DNA from: Hirsutella rhossiliensis
Taxonomy: Eukaryota; Ascomycota; Sordariomycetes; Hypocreales; Ophiocordycipitaceae
Direction: 5' to 3'
DNA: 64,000 nucleotides
Assembly (NCBI RefSeq): GCF_020360975.1
Contig: NW_025408673.1
Coordinates: forward strand, 1,674,001-1,738,000
This document shows, piece by piece, positions 32,058-43,044 of this stretch. Position 1 is the stretch's first letter. Every line of letters begins with the position of its first letter. The notes under the pieces are model-generated. The model ran no database searches and was not told the origin of the DNA. It saw only the letters and a list, made by a program, of their open reading frames with translations. The translations under genes were made by a program, and so were the position numbers.

Positions 32058-35000
32058 TCATAAAAACACTAACGACGTATTCTCGCTCTCAGTCCCCATC
32101 GCACTGCCCTCGATTCGCCTGCGGCGACTGCTGAGAAACAGGTCCACCATTCTCTTGCTTCCCATCACCTGAGCGTCCCAGCTCGAGCCCGCCGATCCTG
32201 CATCATCGACTCTACCGCCAGCCTTGCGCTTTGGGGTCGTGGCATCCCCCTCTGCCTTCCAGTCATATCCCCTCCTTGGGGAACCTGTGCTGAGCTTGCC
32301 AAACTGCTTCTCAACAGCTGCCGTCAGCCCAGGGCTCGACTGCGCCGGGGAAACACCGCCAAAGCCCATGCAGGGCTGCCCCCGTCGCTTTGGCACCTGA
32401 TCATCTCGCGCTGGGGAACTTCGAGTGGCCATGGTGTTGAGGGAGCGCATTCGCGGCAGCCTGGCATCTTGTCGCTCTGCATCCGCGTGCACGCTGGACT
32501 GAGTGCCTGGCAGGGACGGAGCGGTGCGAAGGCTGCTTCGAGAGGGGATAAGAGGAGGCCCGCCCAGACCATGACTCCTGCGCCGCTGCGCCGCTGCAGG
32601 GGGGGAGTTTTCGTCAGCCGTAGGTGATGGCTCGTGTCTGGCATCCATCGTCTTCCTTAAACCAGTACTAGGCGACGCCTGATACGGGCTCTCCGACATT
32701 TGCCTGGCCGGCGTTGCCCTGTCCAATCCCGCCGCCCTGAGCATCTCGGGCATCGGCAAGTCGCCCGGCGATTCGATTTCGGCCTGCTCTCTGACGTGGC
32801 CAAAAGACGGCGGCAAGCCATGACATAATTCCCCCCGGCTTTCGGCACTCATTGTTGTCGAAGGGGTTTCCAGCTTGGACACGTTGGCGCTAAGCCACGT
32901 CTTCCACTCGACCGAGCTCGCCGACGAAATGTTGCGGCCGTGAGCCATGGCCGGTGCATTGTATGCCGGCGGGTCAGCAAAACTTGTTTCGTTGGCATGG
33001 CCATGGTAGTTGAGTGAAGAGCAAGTGCTTTCACCAGCGTCCGCATTGTTTTCGGGCTGGCCGGCCTTGACGTCTTCAGCAGTGCTCGAATAAACGCTCC
33101 CGGCGTCGCTCGTACGAGCTTCTCTATCCGATCCGGCCGTGCTTGGGCGACGCGTTGGGAGGCTGAGCGCCGAAAGGGTGCTGAGATATCTGGCGTCGAG
33201 AGCGTGAGCACACTCCGACTCTTGAGCTTCCTTGATGCTCTCGCGGAGCGCCCGGCGATACGGGCTTGCCGTGCGAAAGAGGTGGCTCGCTGGGCTGGCA
33301 TAAAATGCCGAGCTCCTGTGAGCCAAACGCTGCGCATCGGCCCCAGGTCTCGGCTTGCCTCGAGGTGACAGGCCTCTGCCATCGCCCGCCGTCGGCTTGG
33401 GGTAAGCCTGATACGACGCCGAGCGGGCCGAGCCGGATCGTTTGGTGCTTTGAAACTCGTCTTCCGCAGGCACATCATCCGCCCCTTGCGACGACGAATC
33501 CAACGCCTTGTCTTGGAAGACATCGTCCTCTGCCTGTACACAGCGAATCGTTGGCGGCGGCCACGCCTGAGAGCTGGCCTGTTCGACGAGGCTGTCCCGC
33601 GACGACACAACGTTGCACGCCTCGTGCGTGACCGCACTTGGCTTCGTGTGCGTTTGCTGTCGCGTTTCGTCCAGCCTCTTCATTAAGGCTGCATATACAC
33701 GCTGGCTGTCGATCGCGGTACCAGGCGTAAGCGAGCCCGGCGGAGGCTTCGATCCCACGAGAGGATTCATCGGGCGAGCCGCGGCGCATGACGAAACGTG
33801 CGTGCCATTTTCCTTGATGACGGAGAGACGCTGGCGCTCCCAGTCGGCATGGGAAGTCACACTCGCCACCGTGTGGGCGCTCGAGTTGGTCCAGCTCGTA
33901 ACGCGAGACTTGTCGTCGGACGAGAGGTTCTGCTCAATGCGGAGGCTCTCCAGGCTGCCCTGGCGCGAACGCAGCTGCTGGTTTGACGGGACTGCGTGCA
34001 GTGACGGTACGTGGGACGGCACTCGGGACATGGATGCCTCCTCAGGCTCCGGGGTGTTGCCCATCCGACGATAGCTGGCGCCGCTGTCTGAGCCAGACGA
34101 AGGGGGCATGCGCAATGTCTCTCCGATGGCGTCATTGGCGCTCCTGGGCCGGAAGAGTCCCTTGAACTTGCTTTTCAACGTGCTCGAGACCTTCCGGGCC
34201 TTGACTCGCAGCCCGGTCCGTTTCGACACGGGAATCGAGCTGCCAGAAAAGGCCGACGAAAGCGCAGCGCTGCCGTTGCTGCTGTTGCGCAGGGACTTGG
34301 GCAGCCCCGCCGAGCTCCCGCAACGCCGGTGCTTGGGCCGAAAGAAGGCTGACGGCTGCGATCTCAGGAGACGGCGTGGCTCATCAAAATCAGGTAGCTG
34401 CTCGGCGGCGTCATCATGGCCAGACAAGCTGGTATCATTTCGGCTGCTCCTCGACAAGTGTCCGTGGCCTCGGAGGAAACTCATGGATCTGGGAGCTCGG
34501 AGAGCAAAAGGTCGAGAGAGCCCTGCCGGCTCATTTTCCTTGTCTTCAGAGCCATGTAGAGGGTTGGAAAGCCAGTCCCTGAGCCGTTCTGCCGGGCCTT
34601 CGCTCAATTCGAACTGTGGCGAGGGTGGAACGGGGTAGGTGAGCGTGGACCTTGATTTTCGCAAACGCCCAATCGAGGGGAGCGCCGTGCCGGCGCTGGA
34701 CTCGAGGAACAGAGCATTGCCTGACAGCTGACTGACGCGACCAAGGCTCCGGGTGGCGTCGCTGGCACCTAGATAGCTTCCGTTGTCGGAAAAGCTGAGC
34801 TGTCCGCGACCGACGGGCAAATGCCGCACGGCATCAAGTCTCTGGTGGGCCGGCGAAAGAGATGCTTGGTTTGCTCTGGGAGCCAGGGCTCGCCTGGGCC
34901 TGGCATTTGGTCCGGCGAACCGGACGCTCTGCTGCCTCGCGAGAGAACAGTTTATCGACGAGTCTTGATGGCTGTGTATCGCGTCCGAAGAAGGGGTCAA

Positions 35001-35264
35001 GCCGTGCCCGCCAGGACTGCCGTTGCCCGTGGACGCTGCAAAGGTTCGAGGACCACGCGGTGTAGACGGCATGTCGTAGCGGTGCCTTTCGTGCGCGTGG
35101 GCCCGATGGTACGACAGAGTGGCGGCAATATGGGCGTCTCGCTCTGCCACGGCGGGCTCGATGCTGACGAGGCGGCTGACGGGGCTCCGGGGGATCGACG
35201 TGGTCGACTTGCTCCGGCCAAGAGGACGCCTCTGTTTGTTGCGAGAGCTGTTGCGGCGTAGCAT
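32058..35264 (-). CDS. Large disordered protein, about 1,068 aa, conserved in filamentous fungi
   Basis: I choose the ATG at 35,262-35,264 (MLRRNSSRNKQRRPLGRS) because the upstream 110 codons of the same frame look like untranslated leader. Immediately after it comes a recognisable conserved block of ascomycete proteins: SKSTTSIPRSPVSRLVSIEP, then AVAERDAHIAATLSYHRA. The rest is Ser/Arg/Pro-rich with many basic Ser-containing motifs (RRNSS, RSKS, KRSGSARS) that look like kinase targets. The C-terminus closes in a second conserved-looking basic motif (KRMVDLFLSSRRRR). No enzyme domain is visible. A cortical, cytoskeletal or signalling scaffold role would fit the composition, but that is speculation. 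There is no intron signal, and the frame is unbroken. Confidence 0.72.
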   Translation of the reverse strand: MLRRNSSRNKQRRPLGRSKSTTSIPRSPVSRLVSIEPAVAERDAHIAATLSYHRAHAHERHRYDMPSTPRGPRTFAASTGNGSPGGHGLTPSSDAIHSHQDSSINCSLARQQSVRFAGPNARPRRALAPRANQASLSPAHQRLDAVRHLPVGRGQLSFSDNGSYLGASDATRSLGRVSQLSGNALFLESSAGTALPSIGRLRKSRSTLTYPVPPSPQFELSEGPAERLRDWLSNPLHGSEDKENEPAGLSRPFALRAPRSMSFLRGHGHLSRSSRNDTSLSGHDDAAEQLPDFDEPRRLLRSQPSAFFRPKHRRCGSSAGLPKSLRNSSNGSAALSSAFSGSSIPVSKRTGLRVKARKVSSTLKSKFKGLFRPRSANDAIGETLRMPPSSGSDSGASYRRMGNTPEPEEASMSRVPSHVPSLHAVPSNQQLRSRQGSLESLRIEQNLSSDDKSRVTSWTNSSAHTVASVTSHADWERQRLSVIKENGTHVSSCAAARPMNPLVGSKPPPGSLTPGTAIDSQRVYAALMKRLDETRQQTHTKPSAVTHEACNVVSSRDSLVEQASSQAWPPPTIRCVQAEDDVFQDKALDSSSQGADDVPAEDEFQSTKRSGSARSASYQAYPKPTAGDGRGLSPRGKPRPGADAQRLAHRSSAFYASPASHLFRTASPYRRALRESIKEAQESECAHALDARYLSTLSALSLPTRRPSTAGSDREARTSDAGSVYSSTAEDVKAGQPENNADAGESTCSSLNYHGHANETSFADPPAYNAPAMAHGRNISSASSVEWKTWLSANVSKLETPSTTMSAESRGELCHGLPPSFGHVREQAEIESPGDLPMPEMLRAAGLDRATPARQMSESPYQASPSTGLRKTMDARHEPSPTADENSPPAAAQRRRSHGLGGPPLIPSRSSLRTAPSLPGTQSSVHADAERQDARLPRMRSLNTMATRSSPARDDQVPKRRGQPCMGFGGVSPAQSSPGLTAAVEKQFGKLSTGSPRRGYDWKAEGDATTPKRKAGGRVDDAGSAGSSWDAQVMGSKRMVDLFLSSRRRRIEGSAMGTESENTSLVFL

Positions 35265-35892
35265 GGCCAAGGCCAGATGGCTGGCTGGTCGATGATCTGG
35301 AGACGTTGTAAATGGTGCTTGGCTAGCGTTGCAGTTAATCAAAAGACGCACCCGGCTAGAAGCTGCAAAACGGCATATGCTGATGGGCGGGACGAAGGGC
35401 GAGAATGGATGAGGCGAGCAGCGAGTGCTGAGGCCGACGTGTGCCCGAGGCGAGCGGGAGGAGCTGCCCCTGAGCCACCGTTGCAGGAGCCGACGACCCA
35501 GAGCCGAGCCGACTGCCGTGCAAGGAAGGAAGCCATGCCAGAGACCACCAAAGCTCCTCCTGCCCGTGGGTCCGGGTCCGGCAAAGGCCTCCATCGACTC
35601 TCCTTGGACATGTAGATGAAAAACACGGCGTGATAGTCAAGGAAAAGTGTATTGACCCGAACCCTAAACATGTAGACAGACAGTGCACGTGATGTGCATC
35701 CCGATACCAGGCCATGCCGCAAGCCCTGCAACCAGTACACATAGAGAGGGAAATAGGTAGCTCGTACATGGACGACTTTTGCGCCCCAGATGCGCTTCCG
35801 CGATAGCCAGAAAATGAGAAAGGAAAGGAAACGTACACCATCGGGCCAGCCACTGCAGGCCCCTTCCGTCTTCAGGCTCATTCTATCCGCTT
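35265..35892. other. Intergenic region
   Basis: This stretch is the leader and promoter of the disordered-protein gene and the 3' UTR of the subtilase gene, both on the minus strand. Frames crossing it are not protein-like. Confidence 0.45.
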
Positions 35893-37545
35893 CTAGTTGG
35901 ACATTTCAGAGAGAAACTCCTCAATCTCCTCCTCGACAGCCTCGTGAATCTTCTTGGCAAACTTCTCGGCCTTGGTGCCAAACTTCTTGGCGCCCTTGGC
36001 AAATTTGTCAGAGACGAGCTTGACTTGCTCCTTGGCCGCCTCCTCGAGCTCCTCAACAACCGACGGGGCATGCTTGGCCTCATAGCCGCCAGCCTCGACA
36101 ATCTTGGAAAAGTTGCTGCAGCCACCGCCGTTCCAGGCCAGCTTGTTGGGCGTATCCTCGGGGATCTCCGTCAGAGCGCCGCGCGTGGCGATGGAGACGA
36201 GGTCGGCCTTGAGCTTCTTCGGGGTCATGGCGCCCACCGAGAACTCGGAGTCGTGGGAGGGCTGGAGGGAGAGGTAGTAGGCGAGCAGGCCGCAAATGTG
36301 GGGAGAGGCCATCGAAGTGCCCGAAATGGTGTTGACGGCGTGCTTGGAGCCGATCCAGGTAGACAGGATGCTCAGGCCGGGGGCAAAAATGTCGGTACAC
36401 TTGCCGTAGTTGGAGAAGTAGGCGCGGCTGTCGTCGAGGGCACTGGCGCCGACCGTCAGAGGCTTCTCGGCGGCAGCGGGCGAGTAGTTGCAGGCATCGG
36501 CGTTGTCGTTGCCGGCGGCCACGGCGAAGTGAAGTCCTGCATCGACGGCAGCGTTGACGGCCATGTCCAGAACCGTCGTCTTGCCTCCGCCGAGGGACAT
36601 GTTGGCAACGGAGCCCTTGAACCCCTTGCGCTTGCCGTCCTTGGCATCCTTGACCTGCTCAATGTGACGGGTAGCGGCGAACTCGACGCCCTTGACCACG
36701 TCTGACATGCTGCCCGAGCCGTTGGATCGGAGGACCTTGACCGCGTAGACGTTTGCCTTCTTGGCGACACCATACTTCTTCCCGGCGATGGTGCCGGAGC
36801 AGTGGGTACCGTGGCCGTTGCCGTCCTCGTCCTCATCACCCTGGGGAATCGTCTTGCCCCATTTGGCACGACCCTCGAAGTCGACGTGCTCGGTGTTGCA
36901 GCCGGTGTCAATCACATAGGCATCGACGCCCTCGCCTCCCTCGGAAGTGAAGAGGTACTTGTTGAAGGAGCCAAAGTTAAGCCTGTCACGGTGGGAGATA
37001 CGGGCCAGACCCCAAGGAGCTTGCTTCTCGGTGTCACCGTCGCACTTATCTTGGGTGTGAGCAGGCTCAGACTCCAGAGGACGCATGATGTGAACCAGCG
37101 TGTCGCGCACGACAGACTCGACCTGGGAGCTCGTTAGCCATCATATGATGCTGGGGTAGTGGTACAGGCCTACATCAGGGTGGTTCTGGATCTCGTCAAT
37201 GGTGGACTGGTGAAAGTGGCCTGAGTAGCCGCGGAACGAGTTGCCGATTTTATAGGTGTGCTTGGTTCCAGTGAAGACGTCGGCGGCTACCGAGTCGTCG
37301 ACGCCTCGCTTTCGGAGCTCCAAACGCTGCTGGCCGCCGCCCATGTGGACATCCTTGACCCAAATGTGATGGTCCTCGGCAGCCGAGTCATCGACGTGGT
37401 CCTTGAATTTGATGATGTACGAGTCGGGAATCGACTCCGAATGAATGGATTGTGCTGCGTGCGACTTGTGGTGGACAGAGGCCGCGTCGAGGATGGCAGC
37501 GTGGGCGGCGGCCACGAGGGGGAGGGCGGCGAAGGCGGTCCTCAT
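35893..37545 (-). CDS. Vacuolar subtilisin-like serine protease (cerevisin/SPM1 type), 533 aa, two exons
   Basis: Exons 37,174-37,545 and 35,893-37,122; the 51-nt intron has donor GTAGGC, branch CTAAC and acceptor CAG, phase 0. A signal peptide (residues 1-16, MRTAFAALPLVAAAHA) is followed by an I9 propeptide (about 43-128, starting SYIIKFKDHV). The S8 protease domain carries the full catalytic set: D196 (VIDTG), H228 (GHGTHCSG), oxyanion N329 (AAGN) and S394 (SGTSMASP). The proteinase-K subfamily Cys residues are present. A C-terminal Lys/Glu-rich helical tail (about residues 470-533) is characteristic of vacuolar cerevisin/Prb1 and Magnaporthe SPM1-type enzymes and distinguishes it from secreted alkaline proteases. 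Expected role: bulk vacuolar proteolysis and autophagic turnover. Length agrees with SPM1-type proteins. All key residues are intact. Confidence 0.93.
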
Positions 37546-39491
37546 GATGGCGATGACGTTGGTCTACCTGCGACGCAAACGTAGCGAGTTGGGAACACAC
37601 GAGAAGGGAAAAAAGAGACTGCTGCTGATGGCTTCTGACGCGATGGAAAGAAGGGTTAGACGATGGCGATGGAGGGGGTTCGAGGGGGAGGAGGTGCAGA
37701 GGAAGGAGACAGGGTGATGAAGGAAAGGGGAGGGAGAGGGAGAGGGAGAGGGGGCGAGGCGAGACGGATGGCGTGCGTGGACAGGCGAAGCTCCAGATAA
37801 GGTAAGCTGCACTCCGTACAGTACACTCCGTACACAATGCTCCGGTGGCCAGGTGACGCATCCAGCCAGGCAGGCAGCAGCTTGCAGACGGTATGGGATA
37901 CCGAGAATTACTGTGCGCGCCAGGCCCGGGGAGGATTAGCGCGAGCTTGGGGGCGGCGCCGTGGACGCCTTGACCCTTGACTCTGACAGTTCTACAGTGT
38001 CAGTTGGTGCAGTACTTGACGGTGTGGCGTTACGACCGCCTTTTGGCCGGTACCCAGTAATCGGACAGGAGGTGTGACAAAAGTGCCCCAAACACGAGCT
38101 GGGTCCTCCAGGGCCTCTTAAGGGTGCCAAGGTGCTTTTTCGTCGAATCACCTGAACGGACAGGACCAGTAGCAAATGGACAAGTGCCATGGCTGACTTC
38201 CACCATAGCCTTGCGCTACCGCTCTTGGCTGGCGGCTTGAGACAGGGCCGAGAACAAAGCCCCGAGAGCTGACAATGTGACGACTATGGTGCACTGTGCG
38301 AGTAAACTGGGCCCCGAGCTTCGGGTACGGTACCTACCTAGGTACGTAGCGGGACTCGACATGCACTCCGCAGCCGGCTACAGTGCAGCATAGAGTGGAT
38401 ACTTGGTACCCGCTCCATATCTCGGGAATGCGAACAGCGCCGTCTTTCTCTCCCTCAGCCCGGGCCGATGTCTGTATTTGTCGTCCCAAAGCCTTGAAAC
38501 CAGAGCGGCCTAGAGGCATGGATCAGATACCGTGACTGGTAGCCCAGTGCCCCTTGAGGGAATAATCAGCCTCCTCGGGCCGTTGCACAGTGCGCGCACA
38601 GGACGTGTCCGATGCCGCGTTCTCCCTCACTGATCCATAAATAATGCGGGGAATGTCCTCCTGCACCTGGCACGTGCACTTGTTGCTTGTGCGAAGTCGG
38701 CCGTGGACGGATGAGCCATCACGCGGACGCACTGAACGACGAGTCCAGAAGAGGAAATACCGTGAAGCGAGCAACACGGCGGAGATATTCCGCCGTCCCT
38801 CTGCTGTTCTATTATAAAGCGTGGGGTGTACAAACCTTGCCTCGCCCGGTAGACTCGGGACCTTGCATAATTTTGTCTTGGACGGCTTGCAGACACGCGT
38901 ACAGTAGGTACGGTACGTTGGCCGGGCAGAGGGATCGACGATGGACTAGGTATTAATTATGTGCTATCCAATAATCTGCACCAAGCATCTACTGACGAGC
39001 CAAGCTTAAACTTACGCCCACTCTTGGCGGGCGACGCACTTCCATGCAGACTTGAGCCGCTCCTCTGCATGCTCAGCCTTGTGCAGTCACGCAGCGGGGC
39101 CGGGCCGGGCCGGACGTTCTCGCCGTTTCCCGCCTACCTCTCCCGGCACCTGCGCCAGCGACATGATGCACAGTAGTCCAAAGGCATCTGAAAACCTTGG
39201 GCCGCATATAAGAGCGGCCAGGCTGATTCGTCGTCTGACTTGATCCATGAAGAAAAAGGCCCCGATTGGAAAACAACGATATGCCTCTCCTTGTACTTTG
39301 TGCGCTCCGCGCCACCAAGTATTGCGTTTTGCTCCGGCCAGCGACAGCCACGAGTACAGTTGCACATTGGTAGAAGCAAAAACAGGATTGATTGTTGAGG
39401 AACGAAAGTAATTACTTAGGCCCCGCCCCCGGCCCACCCTCCGCAAAACTTCTTTCACCCACTCAAAACCACCCGCTTCTGATTGACTATA
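37546..39491. other. Intergenic region between the subtilase and the DNA transposon
   Basis: The first 250 bp are CT-rich on the transcribed strand and probably form the subtilase promoter and leader. The remainder has GTACGGTACC-type words (38,325-38,345) and no supported gene. Confidence 0.45.
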
Positions 39492-39535
39492 AGTCCCTGC
39501 ACATAGAAATGGGCACCCCCCTGTTTTGGGCACCC
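39492..39535. repeat. Left 44-bp terminal inverted repeat
   Basis: Identical in all 44 positions to the reverse complement of 41,294-41,337. The match ends where the left copy reads CCCC and the right copy reads CCCA. Confidence 0.95.
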
Positions 39536-39579
39536 CAAAAAATCACGACCATTTTCAACACCATTAATTCAATCCCTTC

Positions 39580-41183
39580 TCACTGCCCACCACCGTGCAC
39601 TACGATACAATCGTCACCTATTTCTGAAACCTCAGCTTCGGTTTCATCAGATTCTTCATTCTCAGCTGCGTTCACCTCCTCCTGCGCCCGTCGTATTGCC
39701 TCAATATTGGCGAACCTCGAATTCGGGCTCGTGACCACCCTCTTCCTTTTTCGGCTTGACGGCCGCCAATTGTGTTTCCAGTGCCTGAATCTGCAATTGA
39801 GCTTTTGCTAAAAGGCCATCCTTCTCGTCAAACCCTTTTGTGATCTTCCTGAACAGCAATCTCTTCGTGGGCACGTCGTCGTCTAGCTGGTTGAATTGAA
39901 CTACCTGAACCTTCAGATCTTGCGAGCGCCTCGGGGTCGACCACGCAATCTGGGATGTGTCTGATTGCCAGTCACTGGTGGGTAAGTGGCTATTGAATGC
40001 ATTGGCCACATTTTTCGCGTTCTTTTGCGTCTGTTGCTGTTCTCCAGCAGAAGAGGGCTCAAAAGTGGCTTCGCCATCGACACCGGCCACAAACCCGTCG
40101 CTTTCCAGCCACCCTTGATGTTTGACACAGTGAGCGCTTGCTCGCGTGCTTTCTGGTAGCAGGAAAGAAAGTTTTGCTTGCCGACTGGGCTTGAATCGGT
40201 CAGGAGGCTGAGAAATCCGACCTGTTTGCGGTAGTAGTGCTTAAGAGCGGAAGACAGACAAATCGAGCGGTTGCAGCACATGAGAGGTATGGGGAGGTAA
40301 GAAAAGAAGGTGAATCTGATGCTGGTAGCATAGATACATGAAGTCAACCGTCTCGTGACTTCCGTGGCCGTCCAATACTAGCAGTCTTCGCTCCGAAGGG
40401 TCGGGTGGCTGGGTTCTTGGAATGAACACCTTTCGGAGCCACTCCACCGCAGTTTGGTCCGAAGTCCAGCCGTTCTTTGTCGCAGTGAATTGCCAGTCAC
40501 TAAAAGTACTGAGATCTTCTGGGAACCACTGTTGCTGGACCGATTTGCCCTTGAAAATGACGGGTGGAGGAGGAAGGTGCCGGCAGCGGACACGCACTCG
40601 ATGAACGACGTCCAGACCCGAGAACCAGGCGTCTTCTTTTGTACAGATCGTTTTTCAGCACTGCCAACGACCAGGCCATTCTCCCAAGTCCTTCCATGAT
40701 GCCTGCTTCATCCATGTTGTACCTGTTCTCCGGCTTAATAGCCAGAATCTCGGAAGGAAGAAATTGTTGAACCAAGGCCGAATTACCTCGGTAGAAGCGC
40801 CGTTGACACGCGCAGAGTCTCTGTGATGGCACTTCTGGGTCCGAACTGCAGGATTTCGTCTTAAAAATGCTTGCATCCAGTGTTTTCCGAGCGGTGTGTG
40901 GTCTCCTTTGACGGCGAGCATGCGCTGCGCGAACTGCCTGATCTGCGAGTGAGTGGGAGGAAGGCCCAAGGCGTCCTGAATGAGAATCCATTCGGTAAGT
41001 TGCTTTTCCTGTGTCTGAAAGCCTCTGAAGAGCAGAAAATGCATCCTTTCTGCATTCGTGACCATGCATGCGATTGTAAAGAGTTGCCCTCAGGACGCCC
41101 CAATCGCGAGCAGCCTTCTTGGCGGATCCGCCATTGGCGATTGCCTCAAGGGCGCTGTGAATGTCAGACTCTGTATATTTCAT
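39580..41183 (-). pseudogene. Frameshifted pogo/Fot1-type transposase
   Basis: The reading begins at 41,183 (MKYTESDIHSALEAIANG), a Psq/HTH-type DNA-binding start. It then shifts frame about five or six times on the way to the TGA at 39,580-39,582. Recognisable parts appear in different frames: the CENP-B-like second HTH (WILIQDALGLPPTHSQIRQF), the first catalytic Asp (YNMDEAGIMEG), the second (LLVLDGHGSHET) and the third (LPPHTSHVLQPLDLSVF). After these comes a coiled-coil C-terminus with a Lys/Glu stretch and an acidic end. All three catalytic Asp residues survive, but single-base indels (for instance near 41,060, 40,770, 40,680, 40,590, 40,240 and 39,720) prevent a continuous product. Damage is by indels, not by C-to-T change, so RIP is not the cause. 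Confidence 0.85.
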
Positions 41184-41293
41184 CAGTAGTGGCTTGAAGA
41201 CACATGCGTCAATTTTTTAGCAGATTGGATGCGTTTCCGCGGTGAAATTTGCTGTTGAAGTTGACGCAGCCGTTTAGGTTGGGCACCCATCTT

Positions 41294-41337
41294 GGGTGCC
41301 CAAAACAGGGGGGTGCCCATTTCTATGTGCAGGGACT
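41294..41337. repeat. Right 44-bp terminal inverted repeat
   Basis: Reverse complement of the left repeat, followed by TA. Confidence 0.95.
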
Positions 41338-41339
41338 TA

Positions 41340-41768
41340 AGTCAAGCAGCGGGATCATTGATTCACCATTGTAATTGGTGGTTGGCTTTTTTGATCCTTG
41401 CCTGGGTGTCTTTCCGGACCCCTACGCCGTTCACTGTTCTTCGTGCTCAGCTCAGTGCTCCTTCTCCCGTCCATCGTCGTCACGTCCCGAAGCCACGTCT
41501 GGGAGCGCTTCTTCGCTTGCTTCGACTTCGGCGTCGCCACTCGGCCAGCCTAGCACACCCTGAATAGTTCTGTCGCTAACACCTCTAGCCTGGATTGTGC
41601 GGCATTCATCTCCCCGGGAACTCGGTTTCCTACTAGGTCTCTCTCTCGCAACTCCGACACGAGCATGATGCCGTCTAGCGTCGGGCACCGCGACAGCCGC
41701 ACATCCTTGATAGAGGGTGACTTCCCACCGAAGTATTTTGCCTAGGGAAAGGGCTTTAGGTAGGGCCA
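41340..41768. other. Non-RIP spacer between the DNA transposon and the RIP region
   Basis: Normal GC content with CpA and TpG present. Frames on both strands are open for about 100 codons (for example 41,452-41,769 minus), but none resembles a known protein. It ends exactly at the poly-C tract. Confidence 0.5.
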
Positions 41769-41785
41769 CCCCCCCCCCCCCCCCC
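41769..41785. repeat. Poly-C tract, 17 nt, at the composition boundary
   Basis: Seventeen consecutive C residues separate ordinary DNA on the left from AT-rich, CpA-depleted DNA on the right. Confidence 0.95.
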
Positions 41786-42600
41786 TATTTAGTTAGAGGA
41801 ATAGCCCTAGTAGCTTAGTCTTAGCTCCTATGTTAACCGAACTTTGCTTATATAGTACGGTTATAACCTATTTTCTAGTAATAAGATTAAGACTCCTTTT
41901 ATTTAAACTTTACTACTTTTTAAAATACTTTATATATATATTATTAGCTTTATATAAAGTATAAGTACTATTATTAGCTAACCTTATTAATAAATTAATA
42001 GTACGCTATTAATTATAATAAAAATATTAGTTTATAAATACTTAATAAGAAGCTTATTATTATTATTATAAAGTATAGCTTAATTTTATATTCTTAGAAA
42101 TATCCTTAAGTATAAGGGATCTAAGTATTATAAAGTATATAAAGATATAAGCTTAAGTATAGTCTATAAGAAAAAGGTTAATAATCTATAAAAGGGAAAA
42201 AAAAAAGAGAAGTATAAGCTTAGCTTATATAAATATAAAAGCTGCTTATATATAGGCTTAGCTTAGACCTTAGTCTAAGCTAATATAAAGTAAAAGCCCT
42301 TATATTATACCCTTACTTAGCTTTAAAGAAGCGCGACTTTATATAATAATTAATACTACGCTTAAAAAATAAAACCTTATATAAACTATATATACTTAGT
42401 TATAAAAAGATATTAATAAATAATATATAATACTTAAAAGATTAAAACTTCTATGAAATTAATATACGCTTATAATAGGTATATATCGCGACTAAAATAC
42501 TAACTAATACTAGGAATTAATTTAATAGTATTAATTACCCTTAGTAACGATACTATACTAAGGCTAAGGGGTAGGTAGACGTAGTAGCGGCCCTTAATAT
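41786..42600. other. AT-rich RIP-degraded DNA, unassigned
   Basis: Very AT-rich with many TATA, TTAA and TATAAG words; CpA and TpG are almost absent. No element end or coding relic could be recognised in this stretch. Confidence 0.5.
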
Positions 42601-43044
42601 ACTAGGCTTAACTAGAGCGCGTAGCGCGAAGAGACGCTACCTAAATTTATATACCTTAATAGGGCAAGTTAATAAACCTAAAGTAGCGATATAATACTAG
42701 CCTAAGCGCTAAGCGACCTTATAGAAAAATTAATATATAATAAACTTATAGGCTTTATCCTAAGCGTATAGTTTAGTAAGGTATAGGTAGTAGTCGAACG
42801 GCTCTTTAAGGTAAAGGGCCGCGCTAGTAGCGTATCGTCGGCGGTGCTCTACGCGGACGAGAGCTTTAAGACGATAATCTAAGAAGTAATTAAGGAGGTA
42901 GTTAAGGAAGAACTCCGCCTAGGTATCGCTTTAGGCTTAAGGGGCCTAAAGCGAACCTAGGCCGCGGTCGTAGCCGAGACTAAGGGACTAGCTAAATATA
43001 AAGCCGCGGTAAAATAGGTCCTACTACGCTATAAACGCGAGATT

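Larger units (their letters stand above)
39492..41337 (-). mobile_element. Fot1/pogo-type DNA transposon, complete ends, 1,846 bp
   Basis: The two ends form perfect 44-bp terminal inverted repeats (39,492-39,535 and 41,294-41,337) starting AGTCCCTGCACATAG. The element is flanked by TA on both sides (39,490-39,491 and 41,338-41,339), the target duplication of the Tc1/mariner/pogo superfamily. The motif GGGCACCC recurs just inside both ends and forms a palindrome with GGGTGCCC at 41,281-41,301, a likely transposase-binding or hairpin site. Internal DNA encodes a DDE_1-type transposase on the minus strand. Length is typical of Fot1-like elements. Base composition is normal and CpA is not depleted, in contrast to the adjacent repeats. 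Confidence 0.92.

Noticed and set aside
1..41768. A biosynthetic gene cluster
   Set aside because: No synthase, P450 or cluster-type regulator; neighbouring genes have unrelated housekeeping-like roles.
41452..41769. 105-codon minus-strand frame ending at the poly-C tract
   Set aside because: No similarity recognised, starts in the homopolymer boundary, overlapping frames on the other strand.
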